A stretch of 40,376 nucleotides of DNA from Paracoccaceae bacterium (GTDB lineage Bacteria; Pseudomonadota; Alphaproteobacteria; Rhodobacterales; Rhodobacteraceae). The DNA is taken from NCBI GenBank assembly GCA_020832445.1, contig JAFIEO010000043.1, forward strand, positions 1 to 40,376, written 5' to 3'. Each line of letters opens with the position of its first letter. The first letter of the stretch is position 1. A program made the position numbers and the translations under genes. The notes beneath the pieces are model-generated. The model worked only from the letters and a program-made list of their open reading frames with translations. It had not been told where the DNA came from and searched no databases. Below, in pieces: positions 25,143 through 32,584 of the stretch.

Positions 25143-26247
25143 TGCGGCCTGCAAGATGCTGGAACAGCTTGTTGGCTTTTCCAGCGTTGTCGGAAGGCCC
25201 AATACCGACCTGATGGCGTTTGTGCAGGATTATCTGCACGGGCATGGCATCGCATCGCAGGTGTTGCCCGGTCCCGAAGGGGACAGGGTGAACCTGTTTG
25301 CCACAATCGGCGATCCGTCACGTCAGGGCTACATCCTGTCGGGCCATGTTGATGTCGTGCCCGCGAACGAACCCGAATGGCTGGCCGATCCGTTTGTGGT
25401 GCGGCGCGATGGTGCGCGGCTGATCGGGCGCGGGGCCTGCGACATGAAGGGCTTTGTCGCGGCGGTTCTGGCTGTGGCCCCCGAACTTGCGGCGCTGCCC
25501 CTGTCCGCCCCTGTCCATATTGCGCTATCCTATGATGAAGAAGCGGGCTGTCGTGGTGTCCCGCATCTGATTGGGGCCTTGCCGGACTTATGCGCCACCC
25601 CATTGGGCTGCATCGTGGGGGAACCGACAGGGCTGCACCCTGTGCTGGCACATAAGGGCAAGGCCGCGCTGCGCCTGGTGGGGCAGGGGCGTTCGGGGCA
25701 CAGTTCGCGCCCCGATCTGGGGGTGAATGCAATTCATGCGTTGTTGCCTGCGCTTGTGGCGGCCGCGGCACAGGCTGATGCGTTGCAATCCGGCCCGCAG
25801 GATGCGCGGTTTCAGCCGCCATGGTCCAGTGTGCAGGTTGGCACTGTCCATGGTGGGCAGGCCGTCAACATCATTCCCGACCGCGCCGAAGCCCGGATCG
25901 AAGCGCGCGCCATTGCGGGGGTGGACCCAAGCGGGCTGCTTGCCCCCGTGATTGCTGCGGTGGGGCCGGGGGTCGATGTGCAGCCCCTGTCGGCATATCC
26001 CGCACTGGGCCTGGACCGCACGCATCCGCTGGCCGTGTTGCTTGAAGGGATATCAGGGCGCAAGGCCCTTGATGCCGTCAGCTTCGGGACCGAAGCGGGT
26101 TTGTATCAGGCGGCGGGAATCCCGTCGATCATTTGCGGGCCGGGTGATATTGCGCGCGCCCATCGCCCTGAAGAATACCTGACCCTGCCAGAGTTGCGCG
26201 CGACATGTGACATGATCCGCGCCCTTGGTGCGGTGCTGGTGCAGTGA
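25126..26247 (+). CDS. argE: M20-family deacetylase, acetylornithine deacetylase (ArgE)-like
   Basis: A 373-residue zinc-dependent amidohydrolase. M20 landmarks are SGHVDVVP (metal His and the catalytic Asp), GRGACDMKGF (bridging Asp), YDEEAGCRG (general-base and metal glutamates), GEPTGLHPVLAHKGK, GQGRSGHSSRPD (dimerisation-domain His), and a final H in ARAHRPEEYL. The sequence is closest to the acetylornithine-deacetylase branch. Its position in a catabolic operon with a two-domain acetyltransferase and an aminotransferase makes deacetylation of another N-acetyl amine equally likely. I use the ATG at 25126, which overlaps the cupin gene; an ATG at 25156 is the alternative, and neither has a strong ribosome-binding site. 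A large hairpin starts at its stop codon. Confidence 0.85.
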   Translation: MSQHPDAACKMLEQLVGFSSVVGRPNTDLMAFVQDYLHGHGIASQVLPGPEGDRVNLFATIGDPSRQGYILSGHVDVVPANEPEWLADPFVVRRDGARLIGRGACDMKGFVAAVLAVAPELAALPLSAPVHIALSYDEEAGCRGVPHLIGALPDLCATPLGCIVGEPTGLHPVLAHKGKAALRLVGQGRSGHSSRPDLGVNAIHALLPALVAAAAQADALQSGPQDARFQPPWSSVQVGTVHGGQAVNIIPDRAEARIEARAIAGVDPSGLLAPVIAAVGPGVDVQPLSAYPALGLDRTHPLAVLLEGISGRKALDAVSFGTEAGLYQAAGIPSIICGPGDIARAHRPEEYLTLPELRATCDMIRALGAVLVQ

Positions 26248-26299
26248 TCGCGGCATCTTCTGCGGGTTCGGATGATACTGCCGCATGAAGTGCCGCGAT
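26247..26299. repeat. Large imperfect hairpin between the ArgE-like and GNAT genes
   Basis: ATCGCGGCA (26247-26255) pairs perfectly with TGCCGCGAT (26291-26299). Inside it, CTTC and TGCGG pair again with CCGCA and GAAG through single-base bulges, giving roughly 18 pairs around a 15-base loop. It begins on the last base of the deacetylase stop codon. No T-run follows, and the downstream genes run in the same direction with good ribosome-binding sites. It is more likely an mRNA-processing or stability element, or a dispersed palindromic repeat, than a full terminator. Confidence 0.55.
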
Positions 26300-26364
26300 T
26301 GAGGCGAATGTCGGCGGCAACAGGTGGCACGGGTCGCATAGGCTGCGGCAACAGGAGGTAGCGT

Positions 26365-27189
26365 ATGGCTGATATACTGAAGACCAAGATCAGGCTTGTT
26401 CCATTCCAGGCACATCATTTGTCGGACGCATCGCGCCTGTCGCAGCAGGCGGGCTGGCCCCATACTGCCGATGACTGGGCGCTGATACTGACGGCGTCGC
26501 GCGGGGTGGCGGCCATGGTCGATGACCAGCTTGTGGGCACTGCTTTATGTGCGGATTTTGGCAAGGTGGTGACATTGAATATGATCATTGTTGACGCCAC
26601 GATGCGCGGGCAGGGGCTGGGGCGCAGGTTGATGGGTGCGGTTATTGACATTGCGGGGCCGCGCGAAATGCGGCTGATCGCAACCGCAGATGGTTTGCCG
26701 CTATATGAAAAGCTGGGCTTTCGCGTGACCGGACTGATTGTGCAGCATCAGGGCATCGCGCTTGCCAATGTGCCTGAATGTCGTGTCACAATTGGCGGTG
26801 CGGCAGATCTGGACCGCTGCGCGGCCATGGATCTGGCCGCGAACGGAACCCGCCGCCATGCCCTGCTTGGCCGTATCGCTGCGCATGGCACAGTGCTGTT
26901 ATGTGGTGACGGCTTCGCGCTGGTGCGCCCGTTCGGCCATGGCCATGTGATCGGGCCTGTGGTGGCGCGGCGCAGGGCGGAGGCCCGCGCGCTTATATCT
27001 GCGGCGGCCACCCGCTGTGCCGGCGCTTTCACGCGCATCGATCTGCCCGCGTCGCACGGGTTGTCGGATCACGCAGCGGCGTGCGGGCTGACCCTTGCCG
27101 GTGGCGGCACTGCGATGGTGCGCAACCCCTTGCCCGCTGATGCTGGCGACACCACCACTTTTGCACTTGTGTCCCAAGCCTTGGGCTGA
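26365..27189 (+). CDS. GNAT-family N-acetyltransferase with two tandem domains (second copy)
   Basis: A 274-residue protein built like the one at 21592-22509. The first GNAT domain (about 10-130) has the acetyl-CoA loop DATMRGQGLGRRLMGAVI (R-G-Q-G-L-G) and LPLYEKLGF. The second half (about 140-255) has the matching VIGPVVA motif and a degenerate GNAT fold. Likely an acetyltransferase for a small amine or amino acid. GGAGG lies just before the ATG. It sits between a deacetylase and an aminotransferase, so acetylation and deacetylation of the same pathway intermediate are possible; this is inference from order only. Confidence 0.87.
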   Translation: MADILKTKIRLVPFQAHHLSDASRLSQQAGWPHTADDWALILTASRGVAAMVDDQLVGTALCADFGKVVTLNMIIVDATMRGQGLGRRLMGAVIDIAGPREMRLIATADGLPLYEKLGFRVTGLIVQHQGIALANVPECRVTIGGAADLDRCAAMDLAANGTRRHALLGRIAAHGTVLLCGDGFALVRPFGHGHVIGPVVARRRAEARALISAAATRCAGAFTRIDLPASHGLSDHAAACGLTLAGGGTAMVRNPLPADAGDTTTFALVSQALG

Positions 27190-27205
27190 TCCACGCGGAG
27201 GAAAA

Positions 27206-28582
27206 ATGCTGTCCAATTCACTGATCGAGCTTGACCGCCGACATCTGATTCACCCCGTTTCATCCTTTCGCGGGCACGAGGCGCGCGGCGTTCGCATATT
27301 GACATCAGCCAAGGGCGCAACGGTCACCGATGCCGAAGGGCGCACGCTGATCGACGGGTTTGCGGGGCTGTGGTGCGTGAATGCGGGCTACGGGCATGAA
27401 AGCGTGGTAGAGGCCGCGGCCGCGCAAATGCGGTGCCTGCCCTATGCGACAAGCTATTTCGACCTTGGGGCCGAAGCCCCGATCCGGCTGGCCGCCGCCC
27501 TTGCAGATCGTGCGCCGGGTGATTTGAACCATGTGTATTTCACCCTTGGCGGATCGGATGCGGTGGATAGCACAATCCGTTTCATCCGCTATTACTGGCA
27601 TTCGAAGGGCCAGCCGGGGCGCGACCAGTTCATTTCCGTGCAACAAGGCTATCATGGATCGACGACAATGGGCGCGGGGCTGACTGCGCTGCCGGGCTTT
27701 CATGACGGCTTCGGTGTGCCCTATGACTGGCAGCACAAGATTGCGTCGCATTACGCGTATCGCAACCCCGTTGGCAGCGACCCGCAAGCGATTATTGATG
27801 CCTCGACTGCCGAATTGCGCAGCCGCATAGAAGCCATCGGACCCGGGCGTGTGGCGGCATTTTATGCCGAGCCAGTTCAGGGGTCGGGCGGTGTGCTGGT
27901 GCCGCCTGCGGGCTGGATCAGGGCCATGCGCGCCGTATGCGACGAATTTGGTGTGCTGTTTGTCGCGGACGAGGTGATCACCGCCTTTGGCCGCACCGGC
28001 CCGCTATTTGCCTGCGAAGACGACGGTATCGTGCCCGACCTGATGACAACGGCCAAGGGGTTGACGTCAGGCTATGCCCCGATGGGGGCAGTGCTGATGC
28101 GCGATCATGTCTATGAAACCATTGCCGATGGTGCGGGGGCCAGTGCCGTGGGGCATGGATTTACCTATTCCGCGCACCCCGTTTCAGCCGCTGTCGCGCT
28201 TGCCGTACTGGATTTGTATGAAGGCGGCGGGTTGCTGGAAAACGGGCGCCGCGCGGGTGCGCGGCTGCTTGCGGGCCTGAAGGGGCTGCGCAACCACCCG
28301 CTGGTGGGCGATGTGCGCGGGCGCGGTATGCTGGCCGCGATTGAACTGGTCGTGGACAAGCAGGCGAAAACGCCCCTGCCCACCGCAATGATGGCAGCTA
28401 CGCGCCTGTTTGACCGCGCCTGGGAACACGGGCTGATTGTGCGGTCCTTTGCGCAAGGGGTTCTTGGGTATGCGCCCCCGTTATGCTGCACGGATGCAGA
28501 AATCGACGCCATAGTCGCGCGGACACGCAAGGTGCTGGACCAGACGCTGGATGATCCCGAAATCCGCGAGGTGATGAACTGA
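27206..28582 (+). CDS. Class III (omega) aminotransferase
   Basis: A 458-residue PLP enzyme of aminotransferase class III, the group that includes putrescine/beta-alanine-pyruvate transaminases (SpuC-like). Key features: DGFAGLWCVNAGYGHESV, GGSDAVDSTIRFIRYYW, QQGYHGSTTMGAG, the PLP-pyridine aspartate D255 in VADEVITAFGRTG and the Schiff-base lysine K284 in TTAKGLTSGYAPMGA. It transfers an amino group, usually from a terminal amine or omega-amino acid, to a 2-oxo acid such as pyruvate or glyoxylate. GGAGGAAAA immediately precedes the ATG at 27206. It overlaps the next gene, a GhrA-type reductase, by one base (TGATG), so amine transfer and 2-oxo-acid reduction appear linked. Confidence 0.92.
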   Translation: MLSNSLIELDRRHLIHPVSSFRGHEARGVRILTSAKGATVTDAEGRTLIDGFAGLWCVNAGYGHESVVEAAAAQMRCLPYATSYFDLGAEAPIRLAAALADRAPGDLNHVYFTLGGSDAVDSTIRFIRYYWHSKGQPGRDQFISVQQGYHGSTTMGAGLTALPGFHDGFGVPYDWQHKIASHYAYRNPVGSDPQAIIDASTAELRSRIEAIGPGRVAAFYAEPVQGSGGVLVPPAGWIRAMRAVCDEFGVLFVADEVITAFGRTGPLFACEDDGIVPDLMTTAKGLTSGYAPMGAVLMRDHVYETIADGAGASAVGHGFTYSAHPVSAAVALAVLDLYEGGGLLENGRRAGARLLAGLKGLRNHPLVGDVRGRGMLAAIELVVDKQAKTPLPTAMMAATRLFDRAWEHGLIVRSFAQGVLGYAPPLCCTDAEIDAIVARTRKVLDQTLDDPEIREVMN

Positions 28583-29493
28583 TGGCGCTGATGTTGCATT
28601 CCACGCCGGAACGCGGCGAAATCTGGGGTCGCATTTTCAACGACGCAGATGAGGCGTTTTTTCCGTCCGAGGCCGCAGTGACGGACCCGACGAAGATTAC
28701 CCATATCGCGTGCTGGAACCTACCGGCAGATCTGGACCGCTACCCAAACCTTGCCACGATAATATGTGTAGGTGCGGGGGCCGACCACCTGCGCGCGCTG
28801 CCTGACGGGGTGCGGCTGGTTCGCACAGATATTCCCAGCATCGCGGAAATGGTGCGTGACTGGGTGGTTATGGCAACGCTGGCGCTGCACCGTGACATGC
28901 CTGTGTATCTGGATCAGGCAACGCGCGGTCTTTGGCGGGGCGTGCCCACGCGCCGCACGCGCAGTTGCCGTGTGGGCATTATGGGGATGGGGCGGATCGG
29001 CGCGCTGGCCGCGTCAAGTCTTGCCGCGCTTGGTTTCGATGTTGCGGGTTTCAGCCGTTCGGGGCACCCGATCGAGGGCTTCCAAATATATGGCGCTGAT
29101 GATCTGGATGCGTTTCTTGCGCGCACGGATATGCTGATATGTCTGCTGCCGCTGACGGACAGCACGCGCCACATTCTGGGTGATGCGCTGTTTGCACGGT
29201 TGCCGCCAAATGCGCAGCTTGTGCATGCAGGACGCGGCGCACATCTTGATATGGACGCAGTGCAGCGCGCCCTGAACAACGGGCAGCTTCGCGCGGCCAT
29301 GCTGGATGTTGCAGACCCCGAACCCCTGCCGGCAGATCACTGGGTCTGGGCCGATCCGCGTGTTATCATAACGCCGCATGTCGCAGCACATACCGATGCC
29401 GAAGAAGGCGCGCAGTTTGCGCTACAGGTTGTCAGGGCCGAACGTTCCGGTATGACCCCGCCGGGGCTGGTCGATATTGCAAAAGGATACTGA
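28582..29493 (+). CDS. GhrA-type glyoxylate/hydroxypyruvate reductase (first copy)
   Basis: A 303-residue D-2-hydroxyacid dehydrogenase. The NAD(P) loop VGIMGMGRIGALAAS is near residues 132-146. Catalytic residues are visible as R in HAGRGAHL, E in DPEPLP and H in TPHVAAHTD. Its C-terminal ending (DIAKGY) matches the ARGY-type tail of GhrA proteins. It should reduce glyoxylate, hydroxypyruvate or a related 2-oxo acid to the 2-hydroxy acid. Translation is coupled to the aminotransferase (TGATG). It ends 91 bases from the convergent aldolase gene of the second importer operon, which has its own GhrA-type gene. Confidence 0.9.
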   Translation: MALMLHSTPERGEIWGRIFNDADEAFFPSEAAVTDPTKITHIACWNLPADLDRYPNLATIICVGAGADHLRALPDGVRLVRTDIPSIAEMVRDWVVMATLALHRDMPVYLDQATRGLWRGVPTRRTRSCRVGIMGMGRIGALAASSLAALGFDVAGFSRSGHPIEGFQIYGADDLDAFLARTDMLICLLPLTDSTRHILGDALFARLPPNAQLVHAGRGAHLDMDAVQRALNNGQLRAAMLDVADPEPLPADHWVWADPRVIITPHVAAHTDAEEGAQFALQVVRAERSGMTPPGLVDIAKGY

Positions 29494-29541
29494 AGCAAAA
29501 TAGCGGTTGCCCGTGTTCATTCACATTCATGCGCGACATTC

Positions 29542-29587
29542 TGACCTGTTGATGACGCATGTGCGCGGTGTCCTGATCAACGGGTCA
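29542..29587. terminator. Long hairpin at the junction of two convergent operons
   Basis: TGACCTGTTGAT (29542-29553) pairs with ATCAACGGGTCA (29576-29587) over twelve positions with one G-U pair and a 22-base loop. The right arm includes the stop codon of the minus-strand aldolase gene. It would fold in transcripts of either direction. No T-run follows on either strand, so it may block RNA decay or help stop convergent transcription rather than act as a classical terminator. Confidence 0.5.
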
Positions 29588-30739
29588 CAGGCACTTGCCG
29601 CGGGCGGTGACGGGCCACAGGCATTCGACTACATCGCCGCGCATTCCAACATACCAGTCGTGCAGGTTGCAGGTCGGGTCGCAATGGCTGGGCACCAGCC
29701 GCAGCCGGTCGTTGACTGCCAGTTGTCCTTGCGGGTCAGCGATCAGGCCATGCTCGTCATTGCAGGCGGTGAAATGCAGTCCGGCCTGTCCGTGGATTGC
29801 CGGCAGGCCGGACTCTGCCGATTGGGCTTTCAGCCCTGCATCGCAGACCGCGACACCGGGTCTTGCCTTGCTCATGATTGAGGTCAGCAGAAACAATGCC
29901 GGCTCAAACGTCTGGCCAAGCGGCAGGCTGCCTTCGCCTTCTACTGCTGCGTAGGACGCATCCATGAACGCGTAGGAGCCGCATTGCAATTCGGTGAACA
30001 AGCCCGAGTCTGCCTCCAGGTAGTAAGAACCAGACCCTGCGCCTGAAACCTGTTCCGGTGGCAATCCCGCGTCGTGCAGCACCGCGATGGTGTCCCGCAC
30101 AATCTGCGTGACACGGGTGAAAGCCTGTGCGCGCCGGGCCGCTGTGGGAAGATGCTGCAATGCGCCGTTATAGGCCTGAAGGCCGGTAAACCGCAGCCCC
30201 GGCGCTGCGGCAATCGCACGGGCGATCGCCAATGCCTCGTCAGGGGTGGAAACGCCGCAACGTCCTGCCCCGCAATCAAGCTCGATATAGCAATCCAGCT
30301 TTGTGCCGTGCCGCGACACGGCTGCCGACAACTCTGCCACATTGGGCAGATCATCGATACAGACCGTCAGCGTTGCACCAAGCTGCGGAAGGCGGGCAAG
30401 GCGGTCTATCTTGTGGGGATCGCGCACCTGATTGGACAGCAGGATATCGGTGATGCCACCCCGCGCGAATGCCTCGGCCTCGCTGACTTTTTGACAACAA
30501 ACCCCGACAGCACCGCCCAGTTCCTGTTGCAGGCGCTGCACATCGACGGATTTATGCATCTTGCCATGGCTGCGATGGCGCAGGCCCCGCGCGCGGACGT
30601 AGTCACCCAGCTTGCGGATATTGCGTTCCAGCGCGTTCAGATCAAGCAGCAGACAAGGTGTCTGAACCTCGGCTTCAGTCATGCCGGGCAATGCGGGGAT
30701 GTCGTATCCCAGCTCGAATTCGGACAGATCGCGCGCCAT
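29585..30739 (-). CDS. 3-hydroxyaspartate aldolase / D-threonine aldolase-family PLP enzyme (BhcC-like)
   Basis: A 384-residue fold-type III PLP enzyme of the D-threonine aldolase/D-serine dehydratase family. The PLP lysine is K60 in RSHGKMHKS. The C-terminal metal site is H352-x-D354 in VPSHCDPTCNLHDWY, the H-x-D form of aldolases. The N-terminus GYDIPALPGMTEAEVQTPCLLLDLNALERNIRK and the VGVCCQKVSEAEAFARGGI block resemble the Paracoccus beta-hydroxyaspartate aldolase, which splits 3-hydroxyaspartate into glycine and glyoxylate. D-threonine or phenylserine cleavage is the alternative. Its start overlaps the stop of a GhrA-type gene (TGATG on the minus strand), so a glyoxylate producer and a glyoxylate reducer are translated together. 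The other genes of the beta-hydroxyaspartate cycle are not seen in the window. Confidence 0.88.
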   Translation of the reverse strand: MARDLSEFELGYDIPALPGMTEAEVQTPCLLLDLNALERNIRKLGDYVRARGLRHRSHGKMHKSVDVQRLQQELGGAVGVCCQKVSEAEAFARGGITDILLSNQVRDPHKIDRLARLPQLGATLTVCIDDLPNVAELSAAVSRHGTKLDCYIELDCGAGRCGVSTPDEALAIARAIAAAPGLRFTGLQAYNGALQHLPTAARRAQAFTRVTQIVRDTIAVLHDAGLPPEQVSGAGSGSYYLEADSGLFTELQCGSYAFMDASYAAVEGEGSLPLGQTFEPALFLLTSIMSKARPGVAVCDAGLKAQSAESGLPAIHGQAGLHFTACNDEHGLIADPQGQLAVNDRLRLVPSHCDPTCNLHDWYVGMRGDVVECLWPVTARGKCL

Positions 30740-31665
30740 CAGTAGCCCCGCTCCGGTGCGACCTCGCCCAGCATGGGCTGGCCTTGCGCGTCACGCGAAA
30801 GATTGGCCGCGATTGCGGGGGCAAGGGTTTCGACCTGCGTAATGCAGGCAATGTGCGGGGTCAGGATGATGCGGGGATCACCCCAGAACGGATGGTCCTG
30901 CGGCAGCGGTTCAGGGTCGGTGACATCCAGCACGGCAGCGCTGATCTGGCCTGTTTCCAGCGCGGCGACCAGATCGGGCTGGTTCAAATGTCGCCCGCGC
31001 CCTGCCTGCACCAGTGCCGCACCATGCGGCAGTTTTGCAAAAAGGCTGGCGTTCAGGATGCCTTCGGTCTGGGGGGTCAGGGGCAGCAGGCAGACAAGGA
31101 TATCCGTGCGCGCCAGAAAATCATCAAGCATCGCGGCGCCGTGGAAGCATTCAACCCCGTCAATCTTATGCGGGCTGCGCGCCCATCCGGCCAAAGGAAA
31201 GCCAAAAGGCTGCAACGCCGCCAGCGCGCCTTTACCCAGTTCGCCCAGGCCCATAACACCGACACGGCGGGCACTGGCGGGGGGCGGGACAGATGCCATT
31301 TTCCACACCTGCGCCTGACGCTGCGCAATATAGGCGGGCAGATCGCGGTGCAGGCCCAGCACGGCCATAGTGACATATTCACGCATCATCGCCACCAGAC
31401 CGGGGGCCACCAAACGCACCAGTTTTGCCCCGTCGGGCAGGCGGATGCCGGTAAACTGGTCTACGCCCGCGCCCACAGAAAAAACGGTTTTCAGTGCGGT
31501 CATCTGCGCCAGATTATCCGGGATCTTCCATGTCAGCAGATGCCGGATATCAGTTGGGTCATATGCCTCGTCTGCGAGAGCGACCTGTTGATCAGGCAGC
31601 AGGTCCGCCAGTATGCTGCGCAGCTTTGCGCCGCGCTCTGTGTCGATATTTGCCAGTAATGTCAT
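30739..31665 (-). CDS. GhrA-type glyoxylate/hydroxypyruvate reductase (second copy)
   Basis: A 308-residue D-2-hydroxyacid dehydrogenase closer to classical GhrA than the first copy: FSVGAGVDQF, VGVMGLGELGKGALAAL (NAD(P) loop), FPLAGWARSPHKIDGVECFHG, R in QAGRGRHL, E in DPEPLPQDHPFWGDPR, H in LTPHIACITQ and the terminal APERGY. It should reduce glyoxylate or hydroxypyruvate with NADPH. The start at 31665 follows GAGGATAG; the frame extends to 31698 but would overlap the permease gene end. It begins seven bases after the last permease gene of the importer and overlaps the aldolase gene, so import, aldol cleavage and reduction are one transcription unit. Confidence 0.91.
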   Translation of the reverse strand: MTLLANIDTERGAKLRSILADLLPDQQVALADEAYDPTDIRHLLTWKIPDNLAQMTALKTVFSVGAGVDQFTGIRLPDGAKLVRLVAPGLVAMMREYVTMAVLGLHRDLPAYIAQRQAQVWKMASVPPPASARRVGVMGLGELGKGALAALQPFGFPLAGWARSPHKIDGVECFHGAAMLDDFLARTDILVCLLPLTPQTEGILNASLFAKLPHGAALVQAGRGRHLNQPDLVAALETGQISAAVLDVTDPEPLPQDHPFWGDPRIILTPHIACITQVETLAPAIAANLSRDAQGQPMLGEVAPERGY

Positions 31666-31672
31666 GCTATCC

Positions 31673-32551
31673 TCATACAGGGTCGCTGCGAACGTCAAGG
31701 GCGTCGCGCAGGCCGTCGCCGATGAAGTTGAAACTGGTTACGGCAATCGTGATGGTGATACCGGGAATGATGGCCAGCCACGGGGCCGATGCCAGATATT
31801 GCTGCGCACCGTTCAACATGTTGCCCCAGCTGGGCAGCGGCGGCTGGATGCCGTAACCAAGAAAGCTGACATAGGCTTCCAGCAGAATGGCGCGGGCCAC
31901 GGTCAGTGTGGCGGCCACGATGATCGGCCCCATTGCATTGGGCAATATCTCGCGGAACATGATATGCGCCCCGCTTAGGCCCAGCATCCGCCCAGCCTGA
32001 ACAAACTCGCGCTCGCGCAGGCTGCGCACTTCGGCTTCGACGATGCGGGCAACTTCCATCCAGCTGGTTACGGCGATGATAATGGTGATCATCACCGGAC
32101 TGGGTTTCAGCAACGCCGCCAGTGCCAGCAGCAAAAAGATAGAGGGAAACGACAGGAACGCATCCACCAGCCGCATCAGCCCCGCCCCCAGCCAGCCGCC
32201 GCGATAGCCCGCGATCACGCCGATGATCGTGCCAATCAGCGTTGACAGCACCATGGCGAAGAAACCCACCATCAACGAAATCCGCCCCGCCATCAGAAGC
32301 CGTGCTGCAATATCGCGGCCAAGTGGGTCAGTGCCCAGATAATAGTTGCCCGTCAGCGGCGGCGAGAAGCGCGCGCGCAGGTCGATGTGCAGTGAATCAT
32401 ATGGCAGCAGATAGGGGCCGAAGATGCACGCCAGCGTCAGCGTCACAATCATCACCACGCCAATCATTGCCAGCTTGTGGTTTCTGAACCGGCGCACGGC
32501 GCGGCTGTGCCACCAGCGCGGGGGGGCTGTGTTCTGGGCGATTGCGGTCAT
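31673..32551 (-). CDS. ABC transporter permease, DppC/OppC-type (second importer)
   Basis: A 292-residue membrane subunit. The N-terminal cytoplasmic stretch SRAVRRFRNHKLAMIG, NYYLGTDPLGRDIAARLLMAGRISLMVG, the EAA loop near EREFVQAGRMLGLSGAHIMFREILPNAMGP and the C-terminal FIGDGLRDALD are all DppC features. It is paralogous to the protein encoded at 10222-11106 throughout. AGGAG precedes the ATG. The gap to the preceding permease gene is 33 bases and to the following GhrA-type gene seven. Confidence 0.95.
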   Translation of the reverse strand: MTAIAQNTAPPRWWHSRAVRRFRNHKLAMIGVVMIVTLTLACIFGPYLLPYDSLHIDLRARFSPPLTGNYYLGTDPLGRDIAARLLMAGRISLMVGFFAMVLSTLIGTIIGVIAGYRGGWLGAGLMRLVDAFLSFPSIFLLLALAALLKPSPVMITIIIAVTSWMEVARIVEAEVRSLREREFVQAGRMLGLSGAHIMFREILPNAMGPIIVAATLTVARAILLEAYVSFLGYGIQPPLPSWGNMLNGAQQYLASAPWLAIIPGITITIAVTSFNFIGDGLRDALDVRSDPV

Positions 32552-32584
32552 GGGATACTCCTGTCCGGAAGCAAGGTGACGGGC

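Noticed and set aside
24774-28582. Ectoine degradation cluster (deacetylase, aminotransferase, aldehyde dehydrogenase)
   Set aside because: No ectoine hydrolase (M24-type) or ectoine-specific transporter is found, and the deacetylase is M20/ArgE-type rather than DoeB-type.
30658-31659. Plus-strand frame opposite the second GhrA-type gene
   Set aside because: Antisense to a gene with intact catalytic motifs and coupled start; translation has no recognisable fold.
29585-31665. A complete beta-hydroxyaspartate cycle
   Set aside because: Only the aldolase-like gene is present; no aspartate-glyoxylate aminotransferase, hydroxyaspartate dehydratase or iminosuccinate reductase is seen nearby.
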